DNA of 64,000 nucleotides from Diphasiastrum complanatum (GCA_029204225.1 CM055099.1:41410131-41474130), one strand, 5' to 3'. Shown: positions 43,259-55,150, counted from the first letter of the stretch. Numbers and translations: made by a program. The notes: a model not told the origin generated them from the letters alone.

Positions 43259-44998
43259 ATGCCATACAACGGTCCACATATAAAGCAATTATCTCGTCGT
43301 CTACGTCAAGGCTTAAAAGAGATGATGGAAATTGATGAGCGCATTAATCAAGAGACTAATGCATCTGAATCTAGCTCATCTAGATCTATTTCTTCGCAAA
43401 CAAGTTCCAACGATGAAAATGAGCTTCCAATGGATGATGAATTTGAAGTCATGGGAGACATGTTGGATGATATGTACGAGAACAATATTTCCGCTAGACA
43501 CAATGAACAAGATGAGGAGGCACTTTTGTCTGAAGAAGAAAAGAAATTGCGAGAAGAATCAAAGACCGCAATATATCCTGGAGCAAAGACATCTCGTTTG
43601 GCGACTTCTCTACTTCTATTAAATCTTCAAGTCAAATATAGATGGAGTGACCAAAGCCTCACATCATTATTTGAGTAAATTTTTTTTCATCTACTTGTCA
43701 TTTTTGCTTTGAAACAAAATTTACAATTTGGACATCGAGTGATATTTTTTTTACAATGACTTCTTTTGTCATGTACAGACTATTAAAAAATAAAATTCTC
43801 CCAGAAGGGAATTTCATGCTTGAGACAAGAGATGAGGCACGAAAGATGTTGTCTAACATTGGGATGGACAACAAGCAATATCATGCATGTCCAAAAGATT
43901 GTATTTTATATCGAGGAATGTACGAATCACTCAAGAAATGTCCCATTTGTGATACTCCTCGATATAGAGATGATTTGCAAGGGGCAACCATTTCGTGCAA
44001 AGTTTTACGACATTTTCTAGTAATTTCACAATTGCAACGTTTATTTCGTTGTAAATCTCTTGCACAACTATAGACTGGCATGCACACCATACCTCTACGG
44101 ATGGGATGATGAGGGTACCTTCAGATTCACCTGCATGGAAACACATCAACAAAGAGTATCCAAGCTTTTCCAATGAGTCAAGAAATGTGAGATTTGGTCT
44201 TGCAACAGATGGTGTGAACCCCTTTGGTGTACGAGCAACTACATGGTCCATTTGGCATGTTTGCTTGGTAAATATAATATTCCTCCTTGGTTGAGTAAAA
44301 AAAAGGGAGACATTATGTTGGCACTTTTAATTCTTGGCCAACGCAAGTTTAAGAACATGGATGTGTATCTTGAGCCGCTTATTGATGAGTTGGAAGATTT
44401 GTGGAAGGGGATAAAAGCATATGACATTTCGTGCCCCTTACATGAGAGGGAGTTTACACTACATACCATTGTAATGTGGACAATGCATGACTATCTAGGA
44501 TTAGGTGAATGCTCAAGTAATCATTCAAACAATGTCTATCTTGTGTACATAGGAGTTTGTTTACAGTTACGTACAACTAGTAATTCTTGACATTTACATG
44601 ATATACTACAATGGCTATAATTATTCTTTGACATATACTTTTTCTAATACTGATTGATAGAAAATGCTTGTTTTTTGTGCGGGCCAAATCTTGTGGGAAG
44701 ATACTCTTTTAGTCTCAAAAAAATGGTTTATGAAAATCATCGTAAATATTTGCATGAAGGCCATCCATTTAGAAACACTCATAGAAAAGGTTTTGGAGGA
44801 AGAGTTGAGAGAGAGAGAGATGCCTCCAAAGAGGATGTCCATGAAAGATTGGCGAATACTATGGGAAGAATCTCAAGCAAAGCCAATCGATGGTATGAAA
44901 AGATTATCTATATTTCATCGTTTGGAATATTGGAATACAACGAGAAAAAAATTTTATATTCATGCTTTATAATTGTGGAGTTATGGATAAATGGTTAG
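43259..44998 (+). pseudogene. CACTA (En/Spm) Tnp2 transposase core
   Basis: Exon 43259-43674 has an acidic N-terminal region and ESKTAIYPGAKTSRLATSLL ... WSDQSLTSLFE. A 104-bp GT-AG intron (43675-43778) is confirmed because joining it restores SLFELLKNKILPEGN. The next exon gives KMLSNIGMDNKQYHACPKDC, ILYRGMYESLKKCPICDTPR and LRHFLVISQLQRLF. Frameshifts at about 44070 and 44250 follow, then VRFGLATDGVNPFG, YNIPPWLSKKKGDIMLALLI and DVYLEPLIDELEDLWKGI. A last piece from 44654 reads ENACFLCGPNLVGRYS, HRKYLHEGHPF and RKGFGGRVE. These are hallmark blocks of the Transposase_21/Tnp2 family, which binds the element ends and cuts them. At least three frameshifts disable it. Confidence 0.92.
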
Positions 44999-45070
44999 AC
45001 CTATATGAAGAAGAAAAAAAAAAAGAGGGCCTTGTCTAGAAAGCGCCAATGACAGAATAGAGGTAGACAC

Positions 45071-46030
45071 ATGGCCTCAAGTTCACATGATCTTGAGCCA
45101 TTGCCCAAGCAATGCACTATAGATTGGATGCATGATACACTACAAAAAGCAACGAAAGAGGGACAAAAAATATCAAACGCAAAATGGAACTTTGCAAGAG
45201 GATGCGAATGGAAGGTATTATTCTTTAGATACTTTATTATTAGAACATTCTTGTTTATAACAATATTTGTATAATCATTTTGAAACACCATGTTCATTCA
45301 CAGTGATTATTTATGAGATTCATGTTTGTCATGTGGTAGTGCAAAATGTATAATGCTATATGGGCTTTTGGTTTCCACTTTCGTGTTGAAAGGATTGATA
45401 ACAAGAGACGCACACACGATTGTGGTGTAATAGCATCTTTCCAACAAGAAAGTCAAAGCAGTGCACAAGATCGGAATCCCATCTCAAGAGATACTGAATA
45501 CGTAGGAACTATACAAAATATTTGTGGTGTGTCATTCATTTGGTGAAAGTGGACACTATTTTTTATTTGATGTGAAATGGTTCAAGCTAGTGTGTAGAAG
45601 GCCAAATGCAATCATAAAATCGGATCCAAGTGGATTTTTTTGATTCATCAAAAACATTGAGCATAGAGTCCTTTGACATATTGGTGTTGCCTCGTCACTG
45701 TGAGCAGGTGCACATGCTATGCTATAATGTTTTTTATTTTATTGCAAGTGACTTCAGTACTTGAGTTTTCGATATGTTCTAAAATAGTGATTTTTGCAGG
45801 TATTTTTTCAACTAGATCGACTAAACAAGATATGGTGGTTTGTAGCTCAAGTTGAACCACGTTCACGACGAGTATTTGAGGGTGCAAATGTCGAAAATGA
45901 AATGGAAAACCTTCATTTTAACTATGAGATTGAGCTACCTAGAGATGTAATAAATCGTCAAACCATACTTGAAGCACCCACTTCCATAGATGTTGAGAAT
46001 AGAAATTCTATAGTCAAGATGATGAAATAA
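45071..46030 (+). pseudogene. CACTA transposase C-terminal region (DUF4216-like)
   Basis: Pieces of the C-terminal region follow the core: FGFHFRVERIDNKRRTHDCG, VIASFQQESQSSA and DTEYVGTIQNI. In a shifted frame comes a Y-F-L-F-D-V-K-W-F block typical of DUF4216, then LPRHCEQ. A GT-AG intron at about 45708-45799 joins CEQ to VFFQLDRLNKIWWFVAQVEP, and the frame ends in an acidic tail at 46030. The order matches the C-terminal part of plant CACTA proteins. The function of the domain is unknown. Confidence 0.7.
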
Positions 46031-46840
46031 TGTTTGAAAGTGAGACTGATGATGAAAATCATCTAAGAGGAGATGAATTGCAAAATTTTGTCGCTGATGA
46101 ACTTGATTCTTGTAATTCTGAATAAATATTGATTATTGCAATTTTGAATAAAATTGATTCTTGCAATGCTTTCAAATGATTGTTATTTAGCCAAAATAGA
46201 GTCTCATTTATGGTCAAGTAAGTGAAAAGAATAGACATAATTTGACTTCAATCTCATTTTTTTGGAGATAATGTTGGTGAAGATAGATGTACGGCTTCAT
46301 GTTCCAAGCAAATTCTCATTTTTTAACAAATGTTGCAAAGGCAGTAAATCACTAAAAGTATGTGAGTTAATGAAATCACCACCACAAACTATGACAAAAT
46401 CAAGTGTTTCATCGTAGCCAATCCCGAAGGTTAATATCATTTGATGCACGCTTTGTAGTGGGGAATGAATTATTGAGTAACCTTTTCATTGGGGGAAAAA
46501 TAAATATAAGACTGGGAGTGATTTTGTTATGATGAGCTGTTATTAAATTTTTTTTATCACTTATTGTGAAGGTGACTAAAATCTTTCCTTAGCCATATAA
46601 AACACAGATTTTCATTCGAATCCTTTCCCAATGTAAAGGATGATGAGGTTGACCCATTTGATGGTTCAAACTCTTTCTATTAACCAAACACATTGACTTT
46701 TATATTGTCCATTCTACTTAGAAATGACATTTCCACAAGTCTATGAGATGTCATTATACTTTGTAGATGGCGCTAATGAAGATGGGTCCCAGCCTTCTCC
46801 AATCAATGAAGAGCAACAAATTGCTAACATTTGATCAAAT

Positions 46841-46880
46841 CTCATATGTTTTGGAAAATCCTCATATGTTTTGGAAAATC
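46841..46880. repeat. Exact 20-bp tandem duplication
   Basis: CTCATATGTTTTGGAAAATC occurs twice in direct succession (46841-46860 and 46861-46880) with no mismatch, so it is recent or a slippage product. Confidence 0.95.
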
Positions 46881-47403
46881 CCCACACTGCTAATCCCCAT
46901 TAGCTAGTCCATGAAAATGCAAAAGTCAAACTTGTAAGAAAAAAAATTGGCCTTGAAAAATTCTGTTAACATTTTTTTATGCTTTGAAAGATTTATTTAG
47001 TGACCTTTAGACTCAATTCAACAATCTTTTAGGCATGACTCATCATAATCTGTGTCACAAAAAATGTTAAAACAAAATACAAGAAAATAATTTTCAATAT
47101 TGTGGCCATGATTCAATTGGTAGCCTCAACACATAATTTCCAAAGGAAGCACACCTTTGTAGGATTTGATTATGTCCAAGATCATGAAATAATCTTTGGA
47201 GCAAATCTTTTATGTACTAGGGAAATACAATGGGGAGGGCCATTAACACATACAATTCAAAACTTGGGCTCCAAGGCTAGATTATATGCAATAATTTCTC
47301 TACCCATGGTCATTACCTCTATACATGTCGTGATCGAGTCTCATTGGATGTTTTGTCTCTTTCTTGGAAAGATGCCTTACGCTTTAAGAAAATTTGAAAA
47401 ATG

Positions 47404-47407
<4 letters not shown>

Positions 47408-47497
<90 letters not shown>
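47408..47497. repeat. (CT)n microsatellite, ~90 bp
   Basis: Pure CT dinucleotides. It produces Ser-Leu and Arg-Glu frames on the two strands that are not genes. Confidence 0.97.
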
Positions 47498-47499
<2 letters not shown>

Positions 47500-47950
47500 A
47501 GCTTCATCAACAAAGCAAACAACATTTTCAAAGCATAAGGTTTTACCGAAGAGATTATGAGTGTAATGTCTTGCCCAAGCCATTACACCTCGTAATGCCT
47601 CTAAAAATGATCTAGCACTCCAAACATTGAGGTACTAACAATATTTGAAATGACTAACAATGTCTGAAATGTCAATATATCAAACAAGCCAATCTCTAAA
47701 GCAAGGTATAGTTTAGAGATTAAAATCTCAAAGAAGCCCAATTGCCTCAACACCTTGAATTCCAATTCACCTTGATTTTTAATGGAAAGCATTGAGATTG
47801 GTAGTACACTAATGCCTTGGATATTGATGTGTGGATCATGTTCCTGCATGTGAGGGTAGGCATAATCATTTTAGTTCATTTATGTTGAGTTTGAATAGTC
47901 AATAGGCCTTTAACTTGAGTTCCAGTGAGATAGTGACATTTGTCATATGA

Positions 47951-48578
47951 TGTTAGGATTTAAATTTATCCATTTGGCCCAATCACATATAGAGGTGTAG
48001 ATCACAAGGCCAATCACTTTTAGAGGTGCATTACATGTGGACCAATCATGTTTAAAGGTACACATCATGAGGCCCAATCAAAATGAAAGTTGGAAATCAT
48101 GAGGTCCAATCATGATGAGAGGTGCATATGTAGAGGTCCAATCATGATTAATCAAGGGGGTCCAATCAAATTAGTGCATTTTCTTCTTGGAAAAACTTGA
48201 GTTAGCTCTATTTGAATGAGCTTTCATTGTACATACATTGAGATTAATGGTAATCAAGTTTGATGAGAGTTTTGGCTTTCAATACTTAGTTTTTTTCTCT
48301 ATGTTTTTTCTTTCTATCCAAGGATGTGCTCCAATTTCTCTCTCTATCTGAGAGCAATCTGCTTTTGTACTTAGTTCTTCATCAAGTGACTTCTTAATAT
48401 GTGACTGATAGCTTTTGATATTTCTTTGGTGGGTAGATGCATGTGTGTGTGCTTTTGCCATGAAGATCGTCAAGATAGATTGGTAGATGCAATCAAGAGA
48501 TAGTTTCATGTCCAATCACACACTCCTTAGAAGATCAAGCACATGCTTTTGATTGTTTTCACACGTGAAAAGTACACA
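47951..48578 (+). repeat. Copia-type 5' LTR with primer site
   Basis: TGTTAGGATTTAAATT opens and AAAAGTACACA closes the LTR, directly before an initiator-Met primer site. TTTTCACACGTGAAAAG near the end is a palindrome similar to that in the other LTRs here. GTGTGTGTGCTTTTGCCAT is shared (inverted) with the LTR at 18.7 kb. The body after the primer site shows no gag. No 3' LTR was found. Confidence 0.75.
47974..48172 (+). repeat. Seven ~32-bp units, each with a CCAAT box (LTR U3)
   Basis: GG-CCAATCA-n-AGAGGTGCA-like units recur seven times (GGCCCAATCAC, GGCCAATCAC, GGACCAATCATG, GGCCCAATCAAA, GGTCCAATCATG twice, GGTCCAATCAAA) at about 32 bp spacing. Confidence 0.88.
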
Positions 48579-48590
48579 TGGTATCAGAGC
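48579..48590 (+). other. Initiator-Met primer-binding site
   Basis: TGGTATCAGAGC immediately follows the LTR end. Confidence 0.9.
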
Positions 48591-50690
48591 TTTCTTAAGG
48601 ATGGATGACATACATTATGCTTGATGAAAATTGCTTGAAGAAAAAGACTTTGAGAGCTAGTTTGGAGATAACTTGCAATCAAGTGGATTTTGAGATCAAA
48701 AGAGCTCAAAATCATGATGATTTGATCCATCATGAGTATTGTACAGACAAAGGTGCTCAGACTCATATGATATTAGCAAAATTTGAATGGTTGGTGTTTC
48801 TCCAAGGTAGATCCAAATCTAGTGCTTGATATCTTGTTGAAAAGCTAGTGAAGTCTAGTTTGTGATGCAATTTATTTTAAGTCAAATGTGTGTCTCTTGA
48901 AAAATTTATAGGCATTCAAAGGGAAGTGTCTAGGGCACCCAATCTAGTTGGACATGTCAAGAGAGACTTACAACTAGCTTAGATTATCAAAAATCTATGA
49001 TTCTGCATTGTCAATCTTGTTTAGGCTCAATTTAGATGTGATTTTGTTGCCATAGCCACATAGTTTCACTCAAACCAAGTTGGATAGTCCGTGGAGTCCT
49101 TGAGTGTTTTCAAGCTTTTTGAAGCTCGCGAAAGGAGTTGGTGTGAAAAATATCAAATAGTTTTGTTTAGTCAAGTTGAGTTTATTTGGCAATTTTGGCC
49201 AATATGTATTTTCAACTTAGAGATAGACTTTATAAAGTTAACAAGGCTTAAGAATAGTGAATTTACTATGTTTGAAAACTAGGCAGGTTGATAAGGTTGA
49301 ATTTGGACCTAATGTAATTGTTTAGAAGTGGTACATTGAATCTAGTCAAGTATTTAGTTTTTTTTGAGAAGTATTTAAAAAATTCTATAAGTTGATAAGC
49401 TTGTGTAATAGCATCCAAATAGGACAATAGGTTGTTATAAATAGACCACAAGTGCGAGAGGAATTCATTTATCTCATTCGTTTTTATGGAAGATATTTCT
49501 TTGGGTTTCTACATCCATTTTTGCATCTTCGTAGTGATAAAGTGAAATTTCGTGTGTAGAATGCTATTTTTTTTATGTTATGGATCCAAAGTATGAGTAC
49601 AATTATTGTATTATTTTTTATCATATTGAATTTATTAGGTGTGGTCTGTATTTTAAACACCACAATGTGTATTATATTCAAAAGCAAGGCCCAAATGCAA
49701 TTTATTTTTTATAGCAAAATTATTACAAATATGAGCATTTTGCCATGCTTATAAGACGGGGCCCAAGTTTTTGATTCATCAAGCTTTGCGTGGCAATCTT
49801 CATGGTAATCATGTGACAATATTCGTGGCAATAGATGCATGGCTCTGTGTGTGATTTTATTTTAATAATTGATTAGATATATTGTTGATTAAATCTTATT
49901 GATAGATTCGATAATGGATGATGTATAATTTGTTTTTGATTGATTGATTTGTAGAAATGAGAAATGAACCTTTGAGAAGACGAGATGGTAACTAATTTGT
50001 TTTTTATTGATTGATTTGTAGAAAAGAGATATGAGTTTTTTTTATAAGAAAAAGATATCTCATGCAAATAGACGAGGTATTGTATAAATCCTAAATTGCT
50101 GTTTTTTAAAGATTCAGTTTGATGTATAGAAATTTTTTTCATTTAAATAGTTTATATTAGCTTTTATTGTATGTGAATTTTTAAGAAAGATAGATTGTTA
50201 AATTATGTGATGATTGGCTCCTGTTGCTTTTAATAATTTTATTTTAATTTTAGATTAGATAAACATTCTTAACACCAAAGCATAAAAATATGTATGCTCA
50301 TTGTTTGATAAATGTTTATAATAAAATTAACATTTTAGTAGCAAAAAAGTGTAGTAATAAAATTAGTTTAGTAAACATAAACAATTTTTAAAATAAATAA
50401 TGAAATAATATATGATAAAATTTAGTGTTTTCTTTTAAATAAGGGGTTTGAAACAAAATCCCTTCTTTTGATTTTTGTAAATATAAAAAACTACATCGAC
50501 TTTATGAAGTAATTAAAAACTTCCTAATTGGAATTACATTAGAAACAATTTGAGCTCAAAGAGGGCCTATGAAAAAAATAAGTTTTTATTGATTCTCTCA
50601 TTTGTGTTGTCATAGTAGGCCAATGGAAATTATGTTATTAGACATTGAAAAGATTGCCTCGGGAGTTTCAAGTTGTATAAAATTTTGAAA
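48591..50690. other. AT-rich stretch with no recognised gene
   Basis: The first several hundred bases after the primer site read like a retrotransposon leader (TTTGTGATGCAA, GTGTGTCTCTTGAAAA, similar to 53.5 kb). No gag or pol follows. TTGATTGATTTGTAGAAA is repeated at about 49940 and 50006. Many short frames are chance products of AT richness. Confidence 0.55.
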
Positions 50691-50699
50691 AAAGATTGG

Positions 50700-51830
50700 A
50701 TCTTTAACTTACCAATTAGAGTCACTAGATCTAGATTCATTTGAGGACTTATCTGAGATGATTCCTTTAGAACCTGAAAAGATTCTTGATACTAGATCCA
50801 AGCGATTGCGAAATCATGATGTTATTGAGCATCTGGTTCGTTGGAAAGGATATTTAGTGTTGAAAATTTCAGAATTCACACGTGTGGGGAATGTCCACAA
50901 GAGTGACTGATCTTGATTAAGCTTTGTGATTGGCACAGTATCCTGATTCTAGATTGTTCAGCAAGATCTAGTTCAGAAGATATGGCTAATTCAGAATCTA
51001 GCATGCTAATCAATAGACTATGATAGCAATAAATCAAAGAATGATTAAAAGTACAAGATTACAGTGTTTTAGCATTAGCTTTATCACGAGTTAGAGAGAG
51101 AAAGCTAGAGAGATAACAAGAAAAAACAGTTTAGATCCAACCAAGCATGAAATAGCTACAAAACTTTGGTTCTTCATTACTTTGTGAATGAGAATGATAT
51201 GTACATATATAGGAGAGTCAAAATTCGTGGTACTTCTTGCATTCAATGCACATCCTACACCTATTCAAGTGCAAGCAACTATTAACTTGACACACAATTG
51301 CTAGCATGCACAAGTTGCACCTAACTTCTACCTACTTTCTCCAAATGACAATTTCTCAACTAGCCATGTACAAATCTACATACATGTGTCTATTAGAGTG
51401 ATTTTCATGCTTTGCATATCACTATGGAAACTTAGGACATTATGCATTTATTGTGGCTCGAGTTTCTACAAGGTCATAATTGACCAATTCCATGTGAATC
51501 TCTATATGCATGTCAAACTAGAAATTGTCAACATTATTGTATATCATACTAGACCAACTAGACTTTATGCATGTCACTGGAATTTGATCTACCTAACCCA
51601 AACTCGCCCTATTCTACAAGGATATGTGCTCAATTCACATACCTTGGATATGTACAAAATATTTACATGGGTAGGATCTCCCAAACATTAACAACAGATG
51701 ATAGATATGTTTTACAATTTTTAACATTTAGATGATGAGGATTCATGGGAACTAGAAGGTAATCTAAGGAAGAGTTTCCCGGACTTTGAGTTCTGAGGAC
51801 AGAACTAAAATAAGGGGGGAGCTATGTTAC
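50700..51830 (+). pseudogene. Gypsy chromodomain, split by a solo LTR
   Basis: Left part 50700-50857: SLTYQLESLDLDSFEDL, MIPLEPEKILDTRSKRLRNH and DVIEHLVRWKGYLV, the C-terminal chromodomain of a plant chromovirus-type gypsy integrase. The frame resumes at 51727-51731 after the 869-bp insertion: LDDEDSWELEGNLRKSFPDF, which supplies the E/D-x-x-W-E strand and helix of the chromodomain, and stops. A purine tract (AAAATAAGGGGGGAG) at about 51808 then leads into the LTR. Chromodomains guide integration by reading histone marks. The rest of this gypsy is not in the window. Confidence 0.88.
50858..51726 (-). mobile_element. Solo LTR with perfect 5-bp target duplication
   Basis: It runs TGTTGAAAATTTC to AATTTTTAACA. 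The ends are inverted over 11 bp with one mismatch. TTTAG flanks it on both sides (50853-50857 and 51727-51731). It carries CACACGTGTG just inside its left end. It is related, in inverse orientation, to the LTR at 52.1-53.0 kb (GTATGTGAATTGAGCACAT and GCGAGTTTG-GTTAGGTAGAT blocks). A single LTR with intact target duplication is the product of LTR-LTR recombination. Confidence 0.93.
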
Positions 51831-52107
51831 TGTCCTAATGGAGGAGTTTGTAACATTAGGGGGCTGCCTTAGACGTAGGGGCCAGGCCTAATTTGGACAA
51901 TAGCTAAGTAGGACTTTAGGCTATGTCTACATGCAGTATAGGCATGTGTTTTGCATCCTAGTATGGGATAGGATGTACATGCACTGTGTCTATGCATGGT
52001 TCTTTGCTATTGTGAGTTAGGGGTGCCTACATGCAATGGACATGCATGGGAGTTAGGCATGAGTTGATAGTACACTTACATGTGGATTCAGTGCATGCAC
52101 AGGGGGG
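51827..52107 (+). repeat. Gypsy 3' LTR, left part
   Basis: It starts near TGTTACTGTCCTAATGG, a few bases after the purine tract, and is rich in GCATG/CATGCA. It is broken at about 52108-52139 by the next insertion and probably resumes at 54783 or 54815. Confidence 0.5.
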
Positions 52108-52139
52108 GTGTGAATAATAAAAAGCTATCCAACTTGTCT
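52108..52139. repeat. 32-bp direct repeat, left copy
   Basis: GTGTGAATAATAAAAAGC followed by TATCCAACTTGTCT is repeated at 54783-54814 with one mismatch. The two copies bracket the LTR element at 52.1-54.8 kb. Confidence 0.9.
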
Positions 52140-53001
52140 ATAGGGGTTGATGAGGGAAATCATCTTACTTGTGCATTTACAAGTTGTAAATATCATTTTC
52201 TAGTATGTACAAACTCGAGCTACATGACAAGCACAATGTCTAGATGGTCATATTTCACTTTGTTCCATTGTATATATCAAAGGTATGTGAATTGAGCACA
52301 TGACCTTGTAGATTTGGGCGAGTTTGAGTTAGGTAGATCTAGATTTGATGACATGCATAGAACTAGATGATATGCAAAATCAGTTAGTGTGCATGCATGC
52401 AACATGCAATCACTGCATGCAACATGCAAGTCAGTATACATGTTCTACACATGTCCAAGTCATCTAGGAATGTCACATGCAAGACATGCAAACAATATTT
52501 GACACATGCATGTAGTTTTGTAGGTTCATAGTTGAGAAATTGACATTTGGACAAAGTAGGTAGGAGTTAGTGCAATTTTAGCATGCAGACTGTTAGGTGT
52601 CAATTTGGTAATAGTTTACACTTGATTAGGTGTAGGGAATGCATTGAATGCAAGGAGTACCACGAATTTGGGCTCTCCTATATATGTATGATGAATCAAG
52701 CTTTGGTAATGTCATAATGTCAAAATTGGATCTCATGCTATTTTGCTTGTTTTGATATTCTCTCTCTAATTCGAGATTGTTGTCTTCTTCATACATTATT
52801 TTGGTTATGTATTCTCTCTATTTGTGAGATATTAGAATTGCTTTGATCTGTAGCATTCTAGATTGTGCTCTAGCCTCAGATCTTGTGATAGATTGCAGGA
52901 TTGCTCTACAAGTGATCTGTGTGCCACCATAAAGCATGGTATCGACCATTCACACATTTCTTGTGGATCCTCACATGTGTGAAGTTGCTGGATTTTTCAC
53001 A
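52140..53001 (+). repeat. Copia-type LTR with dense CATGCA (RY) motifs
   Basis: The 3' end is fixed by the primer site at 53002. The start is uncertain within 52133-52153 (TGTCTATAGGGG or TGATGAGGG). CATGCA occurs about eight times between 52376 and 52520. Its family matches the solo LTR at 50.9-51.7 kb in inverse orientation. Confidence 0.75.
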
Positions 53002-53013
53002 TGGTATCAGAGC
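53002..53013 (+). other. Initiator-Met primer-binding site
   Basis: TGGTATCAGAGC follows TTTTTCACA, the LTR end. Confidence 0.9.
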
Positions 53014-53689
53014 CATACCATGTTTTGAATACTACTAACATCAGGTGTATGAAGATTTTTCTGTCAATTCAAGCTAGGAAGCTGTTTAGCAGTGTTTTGC
53101 TATCTTTTCTTGAACAATTTTTTGGTGAATGAGGTTAGAACCGATATTTTCAATCCAGAATAGAGGATTTACGAAATTTTGACTTTTCACACGTGTAAAA
53201 ATCAGAATACATCATTTGACTCTATTTCCTCTATGTTAGATCCAAAGATACTGACATTATAGCTTGTTGGAAAACTAGAAGAGTCATCTTTTCAATGCAA
53301 TTGGTTTCAGTTCATTCTGATGTCCCTAGTAGGAGCTATAAGCTCTTAAAAAGGGATAGGGAGAGACCCAAAACCTGAGTGGACACTTTTTGAATTGATT
53401 ACATTGCATGCATGATTCATTATTCATAGTTTTGGTACTCAATCTGAGATAGAATTGAATAAGACAAATTTCTATTGTCATAGACACATCATTTCACACA
53501 AAGTCCTGTGTTTTGAGTTGAATGTGTGTTTCTTGAGTGTGTTTCATTCATTTGAAACTCGTGGGAAAGTTTGACATCAGAATTGTAAGTGCTTCATCTG
53601 AAGATAGAGGCTAGATCCAAATTCAAGTTGATTGATTCTTTGTTGTGAGATAGGTCTCACATATTCTGTTGCAAGATTTTACATAGTAT

Positions 53690-54717
53690 TTGGTAGTACA
53701 CCCAATTATTTTGGTTCTTATAGTGAAAGAGAAGCAGCACATTCAAGATTTTGAAGGTCTATTTTCTTTCTTGGAAGTGGCCGAGAGCACAGTGTCTCTA
53801 AGTGCATCACAAGTCATTGTTATGGTGAGTAATCAAGTTGTGAGGTTTGAAGAGGAGTATCCTCAAGCATGTCCAAGAAGATCTTCTTTATTGTACAAGG
53901 CCAAGTCCTTGTTGATCTTATTTCATGAAAAAAAAAGGATAAGTGAAAGTGATATTTATTCTATTCTACTCCCCTATGGTTCTCTTTGATTGATGATATA
54001 TCTTGCTTAGTTGAGATTTGCTTATCTCAAAGATCAAGTAAGGTTATTCTAGTTTTGAATGAAGTCTTTAGTTTGGAATTAATTCTTGTCATTTGTGACT
54101 TGAATATGTTTCCAAAAATTCTAGAAAGCAAGATATTGTATCATCATTTGTATGCTCTTAAATTGAGTAAGAGCAAGTATGAGTTTAGTATTCATAGTTT
54201 GAAAAAAAGAGTTTTTTCATGTTTTGAGGCATATTGTGGACTTATTTTGAGAGTAAGTGAAACATCCATTGAGGACATTTACATCCTTAAGAAAGTATTT
54301 AGCCTCAATTTGATCAAGTTTGAGTATGGTTTCAAGATTAGATCCATTTTGGATAGAGTTCATAATGATTGGACTAATGAAGCTAGTGTGCTTAATCTTG
54401 CATATTGCTCAAGGTATAATCTTGATCTATATGATCTTTGTGGTCATTATGAGACTAGGAGGCCTCAGATTTTTCAGATTTTGGTGCAGCCAATTTCATG
54501 CATGTGGACTTTGCAATCCCAGGATCGACATCAGACATGTAGGAGGCACATTGGCATAGTAGCAGTTTGGTGGAATATTTTTAAAGGCATTTGGAAAAGA
54601 TTTTTTTCAAAGAGATCTTATCATGGTTATGGTAAGGGTGCTGTTATGATGGATTCTTTGATCATCTTCAATTCATATCCAAAGCAAAGAATCCACACAC
54701 ACAAAAAGTTTTAACAA
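53690..54717 (+). CDS. Unidentified ORFs in the internal region of an LTR element without gag-pol
   Basis: About 690 bp after the primer site two plus-strand frames follow each other with a 4-bp overlap: 53690-53989 (99 codons) and 53986-54714 (242 codons, MIDDISCLVEICLSQRSSKV...). Neither shows gag, zinc-knuckle, protease, integrase or RT motifs. The larger frame is rich in Leu/Ile/Ser, with repeating KVFSLxLI-type segments (NEVFSLELILVICD, KKVFSLNLIKFEYG) about 80 residues apart. These may mark an internal duplication. The element could be a non-autonomous LTR element carrying foreign or novel coding sequence. The frames could also be chance in AT-rich DNA. No 3' LTR was found before the flank at 54783. 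Confidence 0.35.
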
Positions 54718-54782
54718 TTGCACCAACTCTGAAGGATTTCAAGTTCAAGTGATCAAGCCAAGTTGATAACTTTTTAGGAAGA

Positions 54783-54814
54783 GTGTGAAGAATAAAAAGC
54801 TATCCAACTTGTCT
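54783..54814. repeat. 32-bp direct repeat, right copy
   Basis: It matches 52108-52139 at 31 of 32 positions. It continues into CTATATATACCCTCTCC, a TATA-like sequence. Confidence 0.9.
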
Positions 54815-55150
54815 CTATATATACCCTCTCCTATGTCCATTAGGATCATTGAGAGTCTGCGGCCGTTATGTTGTCGGATTGGTAAGCACTTCCTATCATA
54901 GAGATTTGCCATGCTCCCTAGTGCTCGGGGGCTAGATCGGACGGTCTAAGATTGGCGGTCTAGGATTGGTTGGGTCGGTTTTGTCCACTGCACTCCCTTA
55001 TTGTGTTCTTGGTGCTCAATCCTGATTGGAGGTCTTGGGGGACACTATAAGTATGATGTATTGCAACTTATTGTATTATTAATCACATTCCTCACATATG
55101 ACAATTTACTCATATTAACCTTGGATAACCTTCTATCATCTTCACTTCTA
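54815..55150 (+). other. Probable right part of the gypsy LTR
   Basis: CTCTATATATACCCTC gives a TATA box. The following GC-richer stretch (GCGGCCGTTATG, CTCGGGGGCTAGATCGGACG) and ATTGTATTATTAATC look like LTR R/U5 sequence. This assignment rests on position only. Confidence 0.4.

Larger units (their letters stand above)
46140..47950. other. AT-rich stretch with no supported gene
   Basis: A 152-codon plus-strand frame at 47102-47560 includes the CT microsatellite and shows no domain. TTTGTAGTG near 46449 could be a CACTA-type terminal sequence, but no matching CACTACAAA end was found on the left side. Confidence 0.55.

Noticed and set aside
46440-46460. CTTTGTAGTG as the right end of the CACTA element
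   Set aside because: No matching CACTACAAAG terminus or 3-bp duplication was found at the left side near 38 kb.
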